64,000 bases of DNA from Staphylococcus microti (GTDB taxonomy: Bacteria > Bacillota > Bacilli > Staphylococcales > Staphylococcaceae). The notes beneath the pieces are model-generated. The model made no database searches. It was given only the letters and a program-made list of their open reading frames with translations, and was not told the DNA's origin. Positions within the stretch are counted from its first letter, which is position 1; the number at the start of each line of letters is the position of its first letter. Below, one piece after another: positions 17,621-27,021 of this stretch. Location: positions 52,985-116,984 of the forward strand of contig NZ_JXWY01000042.1 of NCBI RefSeq assembly GCF_000934465.1, written 5' to 3'. A program made the position numbers and the translations under genes.

Positions 17621-18299
17621 TTTGAAGTTCTTTCGTTTTACGTATGAGTTTGATGTAAATAATATGTTTTAAGATAAGATTCCATAGTAAATTGGGAATT
17701 AAAGATACGAGAAAACTCGTTGGAATCAGAATTGACAAATAACCATATGTGTAATTGGAAAGCGCTTCTGGATTTAAATATTCGTAGTAAAATAATGGTA
17801 CACATAATAGCGTAACAGTGGTGGCTAAATAAGTTCCTAAATAAGGAATCTTAACGCGATCTCCTCCGATATTTTTTCTAATCGCAAAGTCAAACATGTT
17901 TACAAAATAATCGTGTTGTCTCTCCAGACTAGGTTCTTCCTTAGCAATTGGATCACGAACTCTTATGGCAAGCATCAAAGCTTCAAAAGCCAGAAATAAA
18001 ACAATACCGAGAATGATTGGCGCATATCGGTCTATTTTAGAAGATAAATCTATATCTAAAATAGGAAAATAACGCGTTAACATCAATAGTCCTGCAACCG
18101 TTAAAGGGGATAAAACAGAAGAAACCATTAACAGTGTAAAGGTTAATTGTTGTTGCTTGCTAATTGTTTCTTTAGTGGCGTGGCGCCATGTAACCTTTCC
18201 TGTCCATACATCATACTCTGCCGAATAACCATCGCCATTCAGCCCAGAACCCATTCCATTGTCAATGGGAAATAATAGTGTTCTTAATATCATTACCAT
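17613..18299 (-). CDS. Four-segment membrane protein of unknown function
   Basis: This is a 228-aa protein with hydrophobic stretches near residues 53-75, 88-108, 156-175 and 190-210 and a soluble N-terminal part (NGDGYSAEYDVWTGKVTWRHATKE). ATG 18299 is chosen because AAGGTGG lies 8 nt upstream; the GTG at 18311 would overlap that site. I do not recognise the family. Translational coupling to a DUF4176 peptide suggests a type VII secretion accessory or immunity role, which is inference only. Confidence 0.6.
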   Translation of the reverse strand: MVMILRTLLFPIDNGMGSGLNGDGYSAEYDVWTGKVTWRHATKETISKQQQLTFTLLMVSSVLSPLTVAGLLMLTRYFPILDIDLSSKIDRYAPIILGIVLFLAFEALMLAIRVRDPIAKEEPSLERQHDYFVNMFDFAIRKNIGGDRVKIPYLGTYLATTVTLLCVPLFYYEYLNPEALSNYTYGYLSILIPTSFLVSLIPNLLWNLILKHIIYIKLIRKTKELQNE

Positions 18300-18449
18300 C
18301 GCATACGCCACCTTAATTTTCAGGTTTATTATTTTGATTCAATTTATTTCTTTTTCATCACAAAACTTCAAAGAGTCTTTAAGCATAACCTAATAATTTT
18401 GAATATTTCTATCTTCATTAAAGTCCAGTATAGCAAATTTCAATAGCAT

Positions 18450-18499
18450 AAAAAAACTACCTCCCATAAAAATTAATTTACAATGGAAAGTAGTTATAT
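18450..18499 (-). terminator. Terminator of groESL
   Basis: On the minus strand, ACTACTTTCCAT / ATGGGAGGTAGT is followed by T7, downstream of groEL. Confidence 0.75.
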
Positions 18500-18583
18500 T
18501 TTTATACATTAATTAAAAAGTAGACCACTTCTTAATTATCTTTATTCATTTGATATTTCACTTGTTTCTCAGACTGTCTCAGC

Positions 18584-20203
<1,620 letters not shown>

Positions 20204-20243
20204 TTATTTTCACTCCATTATATTGTATGTTTTGCTTTATCAT

Positions 20244-20531
20244 TTATGCTTCAATAATTGCCAATACGTCTTCAGCATCTAATACAAGATATTTCGTATC
20301 ATTGCGCTTTACTTCTGTGCCTGCATATTGTTGGAATACAACACGGTCACCTACTTGTACTTCAGGTGCGACGCGTTGACCGTTGTCGAGTAAACGACCT
20401 GGTCCTACTGCAACAACTTCACCTTCGTTTGAACTTTCTTTCGCTGAATCTGTTAAGACAATACCACTTTTCGTTGTTTGTTCTTGTTCTTTCTTTTCTA
20501 TAACAATACGGCTTCCTAATGGTTTTAACAT
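20244..20531 (-). CDS. groS: Co-chaperonin GroES (10 kDa)
   Basis: This 95-aa protein ([32 protein letters not shown]...) has the mobile loop ([12 protein letters not shown]) and conserved [22 protein letters not shown] precedes the ATG. It is the first gene of the heat-shock operon. Confidence 0.98.
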   Translation of the reverse strand: MLKPLGSRIVIEKKEQEQTTKSGIVLTDSAKESSNEGEVVAVGPGRLLDNGQRVAPEVQVGDRVVFQQYAGTEVKRNDTKYLVLDAEDVLAIIEA

Positions 20532-20562
20532 TTGATTGTGCCTCCTTATGTTGAAACGCTAT

Positions 20563-20589
20563 TTAGCACTTATCAACATCAAGTGCTAA
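20563..20589. promoter_or_regulatory. CIRCE element (HrcA operator)
   Basis: TTAGCACTT-N9-AAGTGCTAA is a perfect 9-bp inverted repeat with 9-nt spacer, upstream of groES. It matches the CIRCE consensus TTAGCACTC-N9-GAGTGCTAA except for the innermost base pair. Confidence 0.95.
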
Positions 20590-20604
20590 TACAAGACCAA
20601 TAAT

Positions 20605-20621
20605 AATCAAATTTGGTCAAA
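20605..20621. promoter_or_regulatory. CtsR-box-like direct repeat
   Basis: AATCAAA-TTT-GGTCAAA resembles the CtsR heptad repeat (RGTCAAANNNRGTCAAA) with one perfect and one imperfect half. Dual HrcA/CtsR control of groESL is known in S. aureus. Confidence 0.65.
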
Positions 20622-20705
20622 ATATCAAGCAGAACGCTTTTAATGTTTGTTGAATACGACAGAATCCTTTAAAATGAGTGTGGAGTAGAAGGAGGTTTCT
20701 AACGG

Positions 20706-21458
20706 ATGAATCGAATTGTTGTTTCAATTTTAACGGTTGTCCTGTATATGACAGCATTGTTTTCACCTAATCTTGCACTCAATATCGGATGGATTGACGC
20801 GCAAACTGCAACGGAACAACTGCGACAAGTGACATATATTCAAGTGGTAGCATTTGTGACAGCTGCCATACTTATTTTAGCGATGCAACCACTGATTAAA
20901 AATCCATATCGCTTTGAAACAGAACCGAAAGAACAAAAGCGATATATCGTCGTGTGGATATTAGTCGGTCTTGTCATTGTATTTATCGCACAAATTATTA
21001 CAAACTTACTCAGTACATATTTTCTTGGTGTCAACCCAGCAAGTGAGAACACGTTGCGTATTATGCGTATCGCACGTCAAATGCCAATATTGATTGTGTT
21101 AATTGCGATTGTTGGACCATTACTCGAAGAATTTGTCTTCCGTAAAGTGCTATTCGGTGGCATTTACAACGCACTGAAAACACATAAAGCTGTGAAATTC
21201 GCCATTGCGACAACAGTGAGTTCTGCCATTTTTGCCGTTGCACATATGGATTTAACACATTTTGCGGTGTACTTCGTGATGGGCGTTATCTTTTCAGCCT
21301 TTTATATTTATACAAAACGCCTCAGCATTGCGATTGGGATTCATATGACACAAAATGCGCTTGTGGCACTCATTCAATTTTCCATTCCTGAAGATGTGAT
21401 GCGTAAAGCGATCGAACAAGCACAATTGATATACTATGTCATGATTCAATATATGTAA
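20706..21458 (+). CDS. mroQ: CPBP/ABI intramembrane protease MroQ
   Basis: This 250-aa protein has about seven to eight membrane segments and the ABI/CPBP protease motifs: EEFVFRK (EExxxR, about residues 143-149), a second histidine motif in VAHMDLTHF, and IHMTQNAL. In S. aureus MroQ, encoded at the same place beside groES, supports AIP production by acting on the AgrD pathway. AAGGAGG is 7 nt upstream of ATG. Confidence 0.88.
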   Translation: MNRIVVSILTVVLYMTALFSPNLALNIGWIDAQTATEQLRQVTYIQVVAFVTAAILILAMQPLIKNPYRFETEPKEQKRYIVVWILVGLVIVFIAQIITNLLSTYFLGVNPASENTLRIMRIARQMPILIVLIAIVGPLLEEFVFRKVLFGGIYNALKTHKAVKFAIATTVSSAIFAVAHMDLTHFAVYFVMGVIFSAFYIYTKRLSIAIGIHMTQNALVALIQFSIPEDVMRKAIEQAQLIYYVMIQYM

Positions 21459-21460
21459 CG

Positions 21461-21503
21461 AAAAGGACTTCACTCTGATTACAGTCAGAACGAAGTCCTT
21501 TTT
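21461..21503. terminator. Bidirectional terminator between mroQ and adh
   Basis: Stem AAAAGGACTTC / GAAGTCCTTTTT with A- and T-runs serves both convergent genes. Confidence 0.85.
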
Positions 21504-21532
21504 CTATTTATTTCAATTGTAATGGTTGTTTA

Positions 21533-22549
21533 TTATTTAGAAAAGTCGAGTACTTTACGTCCTTGAATTGTACCTTTTTCCATTTCTTCAAATACTTTTG
21601 GTGCATCGTCAACAGATACTTTTTCAACAACTGGTACGACAAGACCTTGTGCACCAAATGCGAATGCTTCTTCTAAGTCTTTACGTGTACCTACTAAAGA
21701 ACCTACAACACGAATACCGTCAAGTACTGTTTTAACGATACTTAAGTCCATATATTCAGATGGTAAACCTACTGCTACTACAGTACCACCTGCACGCACA
21801 CTGTCGATTGCTTGGTTGAATGCAACTTTAGATACCGCTGTTACAACGACACCATGACAACCGCCTGTTTTTTCTTGAATGTAAGCACCTACGTCTTCTA
21901 CTTCTTTACCGTTAACGATAATGTCAGCACCGACTTCTTTCGCTAATTGTAATTTATCATCATTAATATCAATCGCAACAACTTGTGCGTTGAATACTTT
22001 TTTCGCGTATTGAACGGCTAAGTTACCTAAACCACCTGCACCGTATACCGCAATCCATTGACCCGGTGCTGCGCCTGCTTCTTTAATCGCTTTATAAGTC
22101 GTTACACCTGCACATGTAATAGATGATGCTTGAGCAGAATCTAAACCGTCTGGTACTTTAACTGCGTAGTCTGCTGTTACAACCGCATATTCACTCATAC
22201 CACCGTCAACACTGTAACCTGCGTTTTTAACGCTACGACATAATGTTTCACGGCCCGTTGTACAGTATTCACAGTGACCACAGCCTTCAAAGAACCAAGC
22301 GATAGATACGCGATCGCCTACTTTAAGTGATGTCACACCTTCACCGATTTCTTCGACAATACCGATACCTTCATGGCCTAAAATACGACCTGGTACTTCA
22401 CCAAAGTCACCATGTGCTACGTGTAAATCTGTGTGGCACACACCACAACAGTCCACTTTGACAAGTGCTTCCCCATGTCCGATTGTTGGCATTTCATGTT
22501 CTACAACTTCAACACCAGTACTTTCTTTATTTACGACAACTGCTTTCAT
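21533..22549 (-). CDS. adhA: Zinc-dependent alcohol dehydrogenase
   Basis: This 338-aa MDR enzyme reduces acetaldehyde with NADH (or the reverse). The catalytic zinc residues are in [15 protein letters not shown] and [10 protein letters not shown]. The structural zinc cysteines are in [15 protein letters not shown], and the NAD Rossmann motif is [17 protein letters not shown] 22549 is chosen because GGAGG lies 8 nt upstream; the ATG at 22567 is part of that ribosome-site region. The Rex-type operator upstream links it to the NADH/NAD ratio and hence to fermentation. Confidence 0.93.
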   Translation of the reverse strand: MKAVVVNKESTGVEVVEHEMPTIGHGEALVKVDCCGVCHTDLHVAHGDFGEVPGRILGHEGIGIVEEIGEGVTSLKVGDRVSIAWFFEGCGHCEYCTTGRETLCRSVKNAGYSVDGGMSEYAVVTADYAVKVPDGLDSAQASSITCAGVTTYKAIKEAGAAPGQWIAVYGAGGLGNLAVQYAKKVFNAQVVAIDINDDKLQLAKEVGADIIVNGKEVEDVGAYIQEKTGGCHGVVVTAVSKVAFNQAIDSVRAGGTVVAVGLPSEYMDLSIVKTVLDGIRVVGSLVGTRKDLEEAFAFGAQGLVVPVVEKVSVDDAPKVFEEMEKGTIQGRKVLDFSK

Positions 22550-22602
22550 ATTTAAAACCTCCATCACTTCAAATTTTCAAGGATTTATTCATTACACTTA
22601 CA

Positions 22603-22620
22603 TTGTGATTAATTTCACAA
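22603..22620. promoter_or_regulatory. Rex operator upstream of adh
   Basis: TTGTGATTAATTTCACAA matches the Rex consensus TTGTGAANNNNTTCACAA at all but one position. The rex gene is at 34360-35010. Confidence 0.8.
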
Positions 22621-22771
22621 TTTTTGTCAAGCATTTCATGATATTTTTCTGAAAATTGTTATTACAAAAATTTTATTTTGTCAAATTTAAGTTGTCATCC
22701 AAAAAGAATGATATTCAGAGCGTTTTAAACCTCATAATAAAAGCATTGTTCATCGTATTATAAGTCGTGTT

Positions 22772-23731
22772 CTAGTGTTCTCTGCGTTGAACTAAACGAT
22801 ATAATGCGCCTGCAAGCACGATACCAATTAGTCCAGAAATCAACCATTTATAGCTACTATTTTTTGATTTTTCCTTCTGTCCATTATCATCGTCTACTTC
22901 AGCTGATGTCGTATGCAGCTGATCTTGTTTAATTTGTTGTTCTTTGTCTTCTTGATGATGTGACGCCATTGATTTGCTATCTTTTTTCTTTAAATCTGGC
23001 ATTGCACCAATCTCTCCAGCGATTAATCCCAACACTTGTTTATCGAGATTTTCATAATAACCACGTGCCGATAGTGGTTTAAATGATTGAAAACGAAAAT
23101 AATCTGATTGTTTTTGCATACGATTTAAAAACTGGTTCTGTCTGAATGTTGCTTTTTGACCGAGTGCTTGTATCGAAGCATCGTCCGTATGCCCTTGTGT
23201 ATGCAGATGTTGCGCGATTTCTGCAGCTACTGGATTGTATTTAAAGCCACTATTTATATTTGCCACAGCTGACGGACCATGACCAGTTGGCGTTTGCGCA
23301 CCCGGGTTGTGTTGTGGTGTATACGTCCCTTCACCTTGCTGTGTTTCTGAAGATGGCGGATGATTCACCGTACTGTTCCCTTCTGTTTCTCTGCCTCCTT
23401 GCGTTGGTGGCAAAGGATTTTCCGTTTCAGGAGATGACGGATCTTCTTCTATAACATCATTTTGCTGTTCCGATTCAATTTCTTCTGACGCATCAGACTC
23501 TTCGTTCTCTTCATCAGTCGGTGGGACAGCTTCTCCAGTGTCGATGGCCGGCTCATCCACAGAAGGGTGCATCTCTTCTGTGGACGTATCAGACGACGGT
23601 TCCTCTTCGTGCTGTGTAGCTGTCGTATCCTGCGTACTTGTCTCAGCGTGTACGGGTACTTGTAAGGCACCTATTAATAGTAGCGATGTCATACTTGTAG
23701 CGACGTATTTCCTTATAAACGTTTGAGACAT
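22772..23731 (-). CDS. sdrH: SdrH-like secreted, membrane-anchored protein
   Basis: This 319-aa protein has a signal peptide (to about residue 29, QVPVHAE) and a long acidic, Ser/Thr/Pro-rich low-complexity part (residues about 30-150; EEEPSSDTSTEE, EENEESDASEEIES). A conserved-looking region (FKYNPVAAEIAQHLHTQG...) and a C-terminal membrane helix (WLISGLIGIVLAGALYRLVQRREH) without LPXTG follow. S. aureus sdrH has this architecture and this position between mroQ/adh and the amidohydrolase. Unlike its name, it has no real SD dipeptide repeat here. Confidence 0.75.
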   Translation of the reverse strand: MSQTFIRKYVATSMTSLLLIGALQVPVHAETSTQDTTATQHEEEPSSDTSTEEMHPSVDEPAIDTGEAVPPTDEENEESDASEEIESEQQNDVIEEDPSSPETENPLPPTQGGRETEGNSTVNHPPSSETQQGEGTYTPQHNPGAQTPTGHGPSAVANINSGFKYNPVAAEIAQHLHTQGHTDDASIQALGQKATFRQNQFLNRMQKQSDYFRFQSFKPLSARGYYENLDKQVLGLIAGEIGAMPDLKKKDSKSMASHHQEDKEQQIKQDQLHTTSAEVDDDNGQKEKSKNSSYKWLISGLIGIVLAGALYRLVQRREH

Positions 23732-23967
23732 CGTAAACAGTCCTTTCTTTTTTGTTGAATATTTAAAAACTGGGGCTAGCGACTTTATAAATAGTCACGC
23801 ATCATAAAAACGCCCATTTGCCTTCCACATTATAATGGTTTTTCATTTCAAATACTACCAGTTCTCAAAACAACATGCCTATTAAAAAGGATAAACACAT
23901 ACAGACTTTGATAATTATCCGATTATTTAGTAAACTCGACTTATAAGAAATGCTAGGAGTGTTTATG

Positions 23968-24774
23968 ATGAAAATTCAATTATTGCAATTTAACATCACA
24001 CCCGGAAATGTTACGCATAATGAACAAAAAATAGCGTCCCTTTTTGAGACATCTATAGATACTGACACAGATGTCGTTGTGCTTCCTGAAATGTGGAATA
24101 ATGGTTATGCGCTTGATGAACTTCAAAGTAAAGCAGATCGTCGTTTAACACGTACGATACCTTTTCTACGTCAACTTGCACAACAATATGATGTAGACAT
24201 CGTTGCAGGTTCGGTCTCCAATCATCATGGAGATGGACTGTATAATACCGCACTCACAGTCAATCGTTCAGGAAACCTTGTGTACCATTATGACAAAATA
24301 CACTTAGTTCCGATGTTGGATGAGCCACGCTACTTAAACGCTGGTGATAACGTGCCATACACTTTTACTTTATCAGATGGAACACCTGCTTCACAAATCA
24401 TCTGTTACGATTTACGCTTTCCAGAGTTATCGCGTTACCCTGCTGCAGAAGGTGCCAAAGTCATCTTTTACGTTGCTCAATGGCCTGCTGTACGTTTAAA
24501 TCATTGGCGTCAACTACTACAAGCACGTGCCATTGAAAATGATATGTATGTGGTTGCTGTGAATACTTGTGGTTCAGATGGTAAGACAACGTATGCAGGT
24601 CATTCAATGGTCATCGATCCGAATGGCGACATCATCGCTGAAGCAGACGATACAGAAACAGTTTGCACAGTGACACTCGATTTATCAAAAGTTGATGCAC
24701 AACGCCAAGCGATTCCTGTGTTCGATAATATGCGACCTGATGTTTATCGTTACGCACAACAGAATACACAATAA
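23968..24774 (+). CDS. Carbon-nitrogen hydrolase (nitrilase/omega-amidase family)
   Basis: This 268-aa protein has the catalytic Glu-Lys-Cys triad: VVVLPEMWNNGY, YHYDKIHLVPM, QIICYDLRFPEL. The length and motifs fit omega-amidase-type nitrilases, which deaminate alpha-ketoglutaramate-like amides. AGGAGT is 7 nt before ATG 23968; ATG 23965 is the alternative. It is the conserved neighbour of RNAIII in staphylococci, and the two converge on a shared terminator. Confidence 0.88.
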   Translation: MKIQLLQFNITPGNVTHNEQKIASLFETSIDTDTDVVVLPEMWNNGYALDELQSKADRRLTRTIPFLRQLAQQYDVDIVAGSVSNHHGDGLYNTALTVNRSGNLVYHYDKIHLVPMLDEPRYLNAGDNVPYTFTLSDGTPASQIICYDLRFPELSRYPAAEGAKVIFYVAQWPAVRLNHWRQLLQARAIENDMYVVAVNTCGSDGKTTYAGHSMVIDPNGDIIAEADDTETVCTVTLDLSKVDAQRQAIPVFDNMRPDVYRYAQQNTQ

Positions 24775-24802
24775 CCACATAATCAACTAATAAAATTTGC
24801 GT

Positions 24803-24841
24803 AAAAAAACAGGCAAGATTGGGAGGCTTGCCTGTTTTTTT
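24803..24841. terminator. Bidirectional terminator shared by RNAIII and the amidohydrolase
   Basis: Stem ACAGGCAAG / CTTGCCTGT with A7 and T7 flanks. On the RNAIII strand the loop is CCTCCCAAT, which contains the UCCC motif typical of RNAIII hairpins. Confidence 0.9.
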
Positions 24842-25031
24842 CGTATTAAGGGAATGTAATGAATTTCAAATATTATCACAGTTTTTCATATGATATGGTT
24901 GGGGAAGTTTGAAATATAGAGCAAAAAGCTGATATTTCATTACGCCGTACTGTAATCAATATGGAAACTTGGGATTTCATATTGCCCATAGTATACGGTC
25001 GTAAATGTAAACCAGCACGAAACCCTCAAGA

Positions 25032-25109
25032 TTACTTAGTAAACTTTTTAACAGTTTCAGCAATAAGTTTTACAAATTCTACGATAGTACCTACGATATC
25101 TGCTACCAT
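25032..25109 (-). CDS. hld: Delta-hemolysin (phenol-soluble modulin) within RNAIII
   Basis: A 25-aa amphipathic peptide, too short for normal ORF calling: MVADIVGTIVEFVKLIAETV followed by KKFTK. It aligns position by position with S. aureus delta-toxin (MAQDIISTIGDLVKWIIDTV NKFTKK), sharing the spacing of charged residues and the KFTK end. AGGAGGTGG lies upstream of ATG. It is expected to be formylated, leaderless and exported by the Pmt system encoded at 4.7-8.9 kb. Confidence 0.95.
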   Translation of the reverse strand: MVADIVGTIVEFVKLIAETVKKFTK

Positions 25110-25265
25110 TATTGCCACCTCCTATATAATATATGAGACAAATAATCATGAAATGTTTTAACTTTAATGTGTTATATGCGCGAAGAATACAACATTAAGC
25201 TAAAACCACACCTTAGCAACGCCTCTCACATGATTGCGAAGTAGGAATATGACCAAAGTGATTAT

Positions 25266-25411
25266 GGTTATATTACAACATGTTTTGAAGGCTTTTTGGG
25301 CGTTAGTGCCTACTTTGTTGTTTTGAGTGCGTAACTGTTCACTTTTTTATGTCGAAATAAAGAGATTCTCATTTTTTCAACAGTTAGGCATTGAGATTTA
25401 ACACTTAGGCA
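25266..25411. promoter_or_regulatory. AgrA-box module copy 1 with the RNAIII promoter P3
   Basis: The minus-strand box ACAGTTACG-N12-CAAAGTAGGCA (25309-25338, period 21) is followed 31 nt later by the P3 -10 (TAATATAAC, 25267-25275). The context CATGTTGTAATATAACC closely resembles S. aureus P3. In the opposite direction it carries a P2-type box (ACAGTTAGGCA at 25380 and ACACTTAGGCA at 25401), but no TATAAT at the P2 distance. Confidence 0.8.
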
Positions 25412-25607
25412 AAATTTGATATTTTACCTAGTCAATGTCTGTCAAAACAAGATCAAAATCGAGCATATCAAAACTTTTATTTTCACACTAAATATTGTTT
25501 CTTAAGAAGTTATATGCAAACGCATTGAAGAAATAGCTTAGTTGTACATCATTTAGCCCTATAAATTGACACTTTTAAGCGTCTAATCTATAGGGCTCAT
25601 TTAAAAA

Positions 25608-25802
25608 TTAGTATTCTTTTTGATCACGCTTATATTTATAAAAACTTAATAAGTAAAAAATATAAGCGATATAAATAAACATATTACTTATCACGACTTG
25701 ATATGTTTTAATGTTGCCGAATTTTATACTGATGATTGTCCATGACACGATTAACACAAGTAACAACACACCAATCCAGATATTGAAAAGTTTTTGCATC
25801 AT
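25608..25802 (-). CDS. Two-segment membrane peptide inside the agr intergenic region (64 aa)
   Basis: MMQKLFNIWIGVLLLVLIVS... has two hydrophobic helices (about residues 5-27 and 36-54) and a charged tail (KYKRDQKEY). AGAGGTGAT precedes the start. It lies between hld and agrB, where S. aureus has no gene, and 64 nt downstream of a minus-facing AgrA-type box (module copy 2). A stem AGCCCTATA/TATAGGGCT follows the stop. No family is recognised, and it is too hydrophobic for a typical PSM. Confidence 0.6.
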   Translation of the reverse strand: MMQKLFNIWIGVLLLVLIVSWTIISIKFGNIKTYQVVISNMFIYIAYIFYLLSFYKYKRDQKEY

Positions 25803-25865
25803 ATCACCTCTAATTATTAGCTGAAAGTTGTGCCACCGTTGACAGTACCTGGTAAGGTTACAATT

Positions 25866-25935
25866 CCTGCTCTGTTGTTTTGAATACGTAACTGCTTTTC
25901 TTAACAGTTAGGCACTGAAGTCTGACACTTAGGCA
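25866..25935. promoter_or_regulatory. AgrA-box module copy 2
   Basis: Plus-facing box ACAGTTAGGCA (25904) and ACACTTAGGCA (25925), period 21. Minus-facing box GCAGTTACG (25887-25895) and CAGAGCAGG (25866). Only 8 nt separate the two boxes, versus about 40 in the other copies, which suggests a deletion of about 32 nt. No convincing -10 is seen in either direction, so its activity is uncertain. Confidence 0.65.
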
Positions 25936-26021
25936 AAAGCTATTTTTAAGCACGGTTAGTCTATTTCTTTTGATTATGTTATTTACCACATGGTTTAAGG
26001 CTGCTTTAATATATCTGAAAT

Positions 26022-26078
26022 AAAAAACGCACATTTACAGCGTTATGGCTGTGCGAAATAAGACATACTTACTATTTC
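26022..26078 (-). ncRNA. Possible very short AgrA-driven RNA
   Basis: Minus-strand reading: the P3-type box of module copy 3 is followed at the same distance as in P3 by an A/T-rich -10 (TATATA, about 26085-26091). About 25 nt later comes a strong intrinsic terminator (CGCACA...TGTGCG with T6, 26022-26055). The product would be only about 57 nt, possibly with a 7-codon frame (MSYFAQP). Its existence as a stable RNA is inference. Confidence 0.4.
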
Positions 26079-26084
26079 TTCCTT

Positions 26085-26262
26085 TTATATATATACCTTA
26101 AATTTTAAGTTTTTGTAAATTATTGCCTAGATTGATGTTTTGCGCACTTAACTGTTATATTTTTGTGTTAAAATTGCTTTGTAAACGTTTTTTCGACAGT
26201 TAGGCACTGAAACCGAACAGTTAGGCAAAAAGCGACTTTCATAAGAATTTATCATTTATAAT
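26085..26262. promoter_or_regulatory. AgrA-box module copy 3 with the agrBDCA promoter P2
   Basis: Perfect direct repeat ACAGTTAGGCA at 26196 and 26217 (period 21) is followed after 29 nt by TATAAT (26257-26262) and then the agrB ribosome site, the same geometry as S. aureus P2. Facing the other way is CTTAACTGT (26147-26155) with CCTAGATTG 21 nt before it, a P3-type box. Confidence 0.85.
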
Positions 26263-26282
26263 ATGGCTAAGGAGGAAACGAA

Positions 26283-26849
26283 GTGCAAATCATTGATAAC
26301 GGTATTGAGTCACTGGCTCGTAAAATACAACAACATCAAAATTTGGACCATATCGACTTTCTCAAAGTACGATTAGGCATTCAAATCGTTGCGATTAACT
26401 TTTTCAAAGCAATCGTTACGTACGGACTTGCACTCCTCTTAAATACCATTTTATACACACTAACTGTTCACTTAAGCTATATCTTTGTGCGCCGATTTTC
26501 ACACGGTGCCCATGCAAAATCTTCACTGATGTGTCATATCCAAAATGTACTGTTGTTCGTTTTGGTGCCATTCGCTATTGCACATTATGAGATACCGTTT
26601 CGCTATATGTTCGTCTTGTCGGTCATTGGATGGTTGATTGTCGTCATCTATGCACCGGCTGCTACGAAAAAGCAACCGATTAAAGAATCTCGTAAGCGTG
26701 GTTTAAAAATCAAGTCCATCGTTATAACAACGATCGTCCTTGGTATAGCCCTTGTCGTTCCGGCACCTTATCAACAATTAATATGCTTTGGCGTTACACT
26801 TCAGGCGGTAACACTATTACCTATATTTTTCCCTAAGGAGGCAGATTGA
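26283..26849 (+). CDS. agrB: AgrB, membrane endopeptidase for AgrD
   Basis: This 188-aa integral membrane cysteine protease cuts the AgrD C-terminus and cyclises the pheromone. The catalytic pair sits at the canonical positions: H77 (RFSHGAHAKS) and C84 (SLMCHIQN). The GTG start is preceded by AAGGAGGAAAC. It is the first gene of the P2 operon, and agrD begins 3 nt after the stop. Confidence 0.97.
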   Translation: MQIIDNGIESLARKIQQHQNLDHIDFLKVRLGIQIVAINFFKAIVTYGLALLLNTILYTLTVHLSYIFVRRFSHGAHAKSSLMCHIQNVLLFVLVPFAIAHYEIPFRYMFVLSVIGWLIVVIYAPAATKKQPIKESRKRGLKIKSIVITTIVLGIALVVPAPYQQLICFGVTLQAVTLLPIFFPKEAD

Positions 26850-26851
26850 AA

Positions 26852-26989
26852 ATGAACATTTTAGATGCGATTGTTAAATTTTTTGCTAACTTATTCAAAG
26901 CGATTGGTAATTTCGGCTGGATTAACACATGCACGCACTTCTTTGACGAGCCAGAAATTCCACGCGAACTTTTAGAATTAGACAAATAA
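26852..26989 (+). CDS. agrD: AgrD, autoinducing peptide precursor
   Basis: 45 aa: an amphipathic leader (MNILDAIVKFFANLFKAIGN), the pheromone region FGWINTCTHFF and the acidic tail DEPEIPRELLELDK. Cysteine 27 and Phe31 would close the 5-residue thiolactone (CTHFF), with an N-terminal tail of about 3-5 residues (for example WINT). The exact N-terminal cut cannot be read from the sequence. It is too short for the ORF track. The ribosome site AAGGAGG lies at the end of agrB. Confidence 0.97.
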   Translation: MNILDAIVKFFANLFKAIGNFGWINTCTHFFDEPEIPRELLELDK

Positions 26990-27021
26990 GTCTCTATTAT
27001 AATTAGAAAGTGTGTATAAAA

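Larger units (their letters stand above)
24803..25265 (-). ncRNA. rnaIII: RNAIII, agr effector RNA (includes hld)
   Basis: Its ends are defined by the P3 -10 element (TAATATAAC on the minus strand, 25267-25275) and the terminator at 24803, giving about 460 nt. It encodes delta-toxin. The 3' part has several C-rich UCCC stretches on the RNA strand (CTTCCCCAACC near 24955, TTCCCTT near 24852, AAATCCCAAG near 24975, terminator loop). One lies beside a stem ATTTCAAA/TTTGAAAT. Such loops pair with target Shine-Dalgarno sequences in S. aureus. The 5' leader before hld is about 156 nt, versus about 85 in S. aureus. Confidence 0.85.

Noticed and set aside
24961-25161. 66-aa plus-strand frame opposite hld
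   Set aside because: It is antisense to RNAIII/hld, with no ribosome site; the minus strand encodes delta-toxin.
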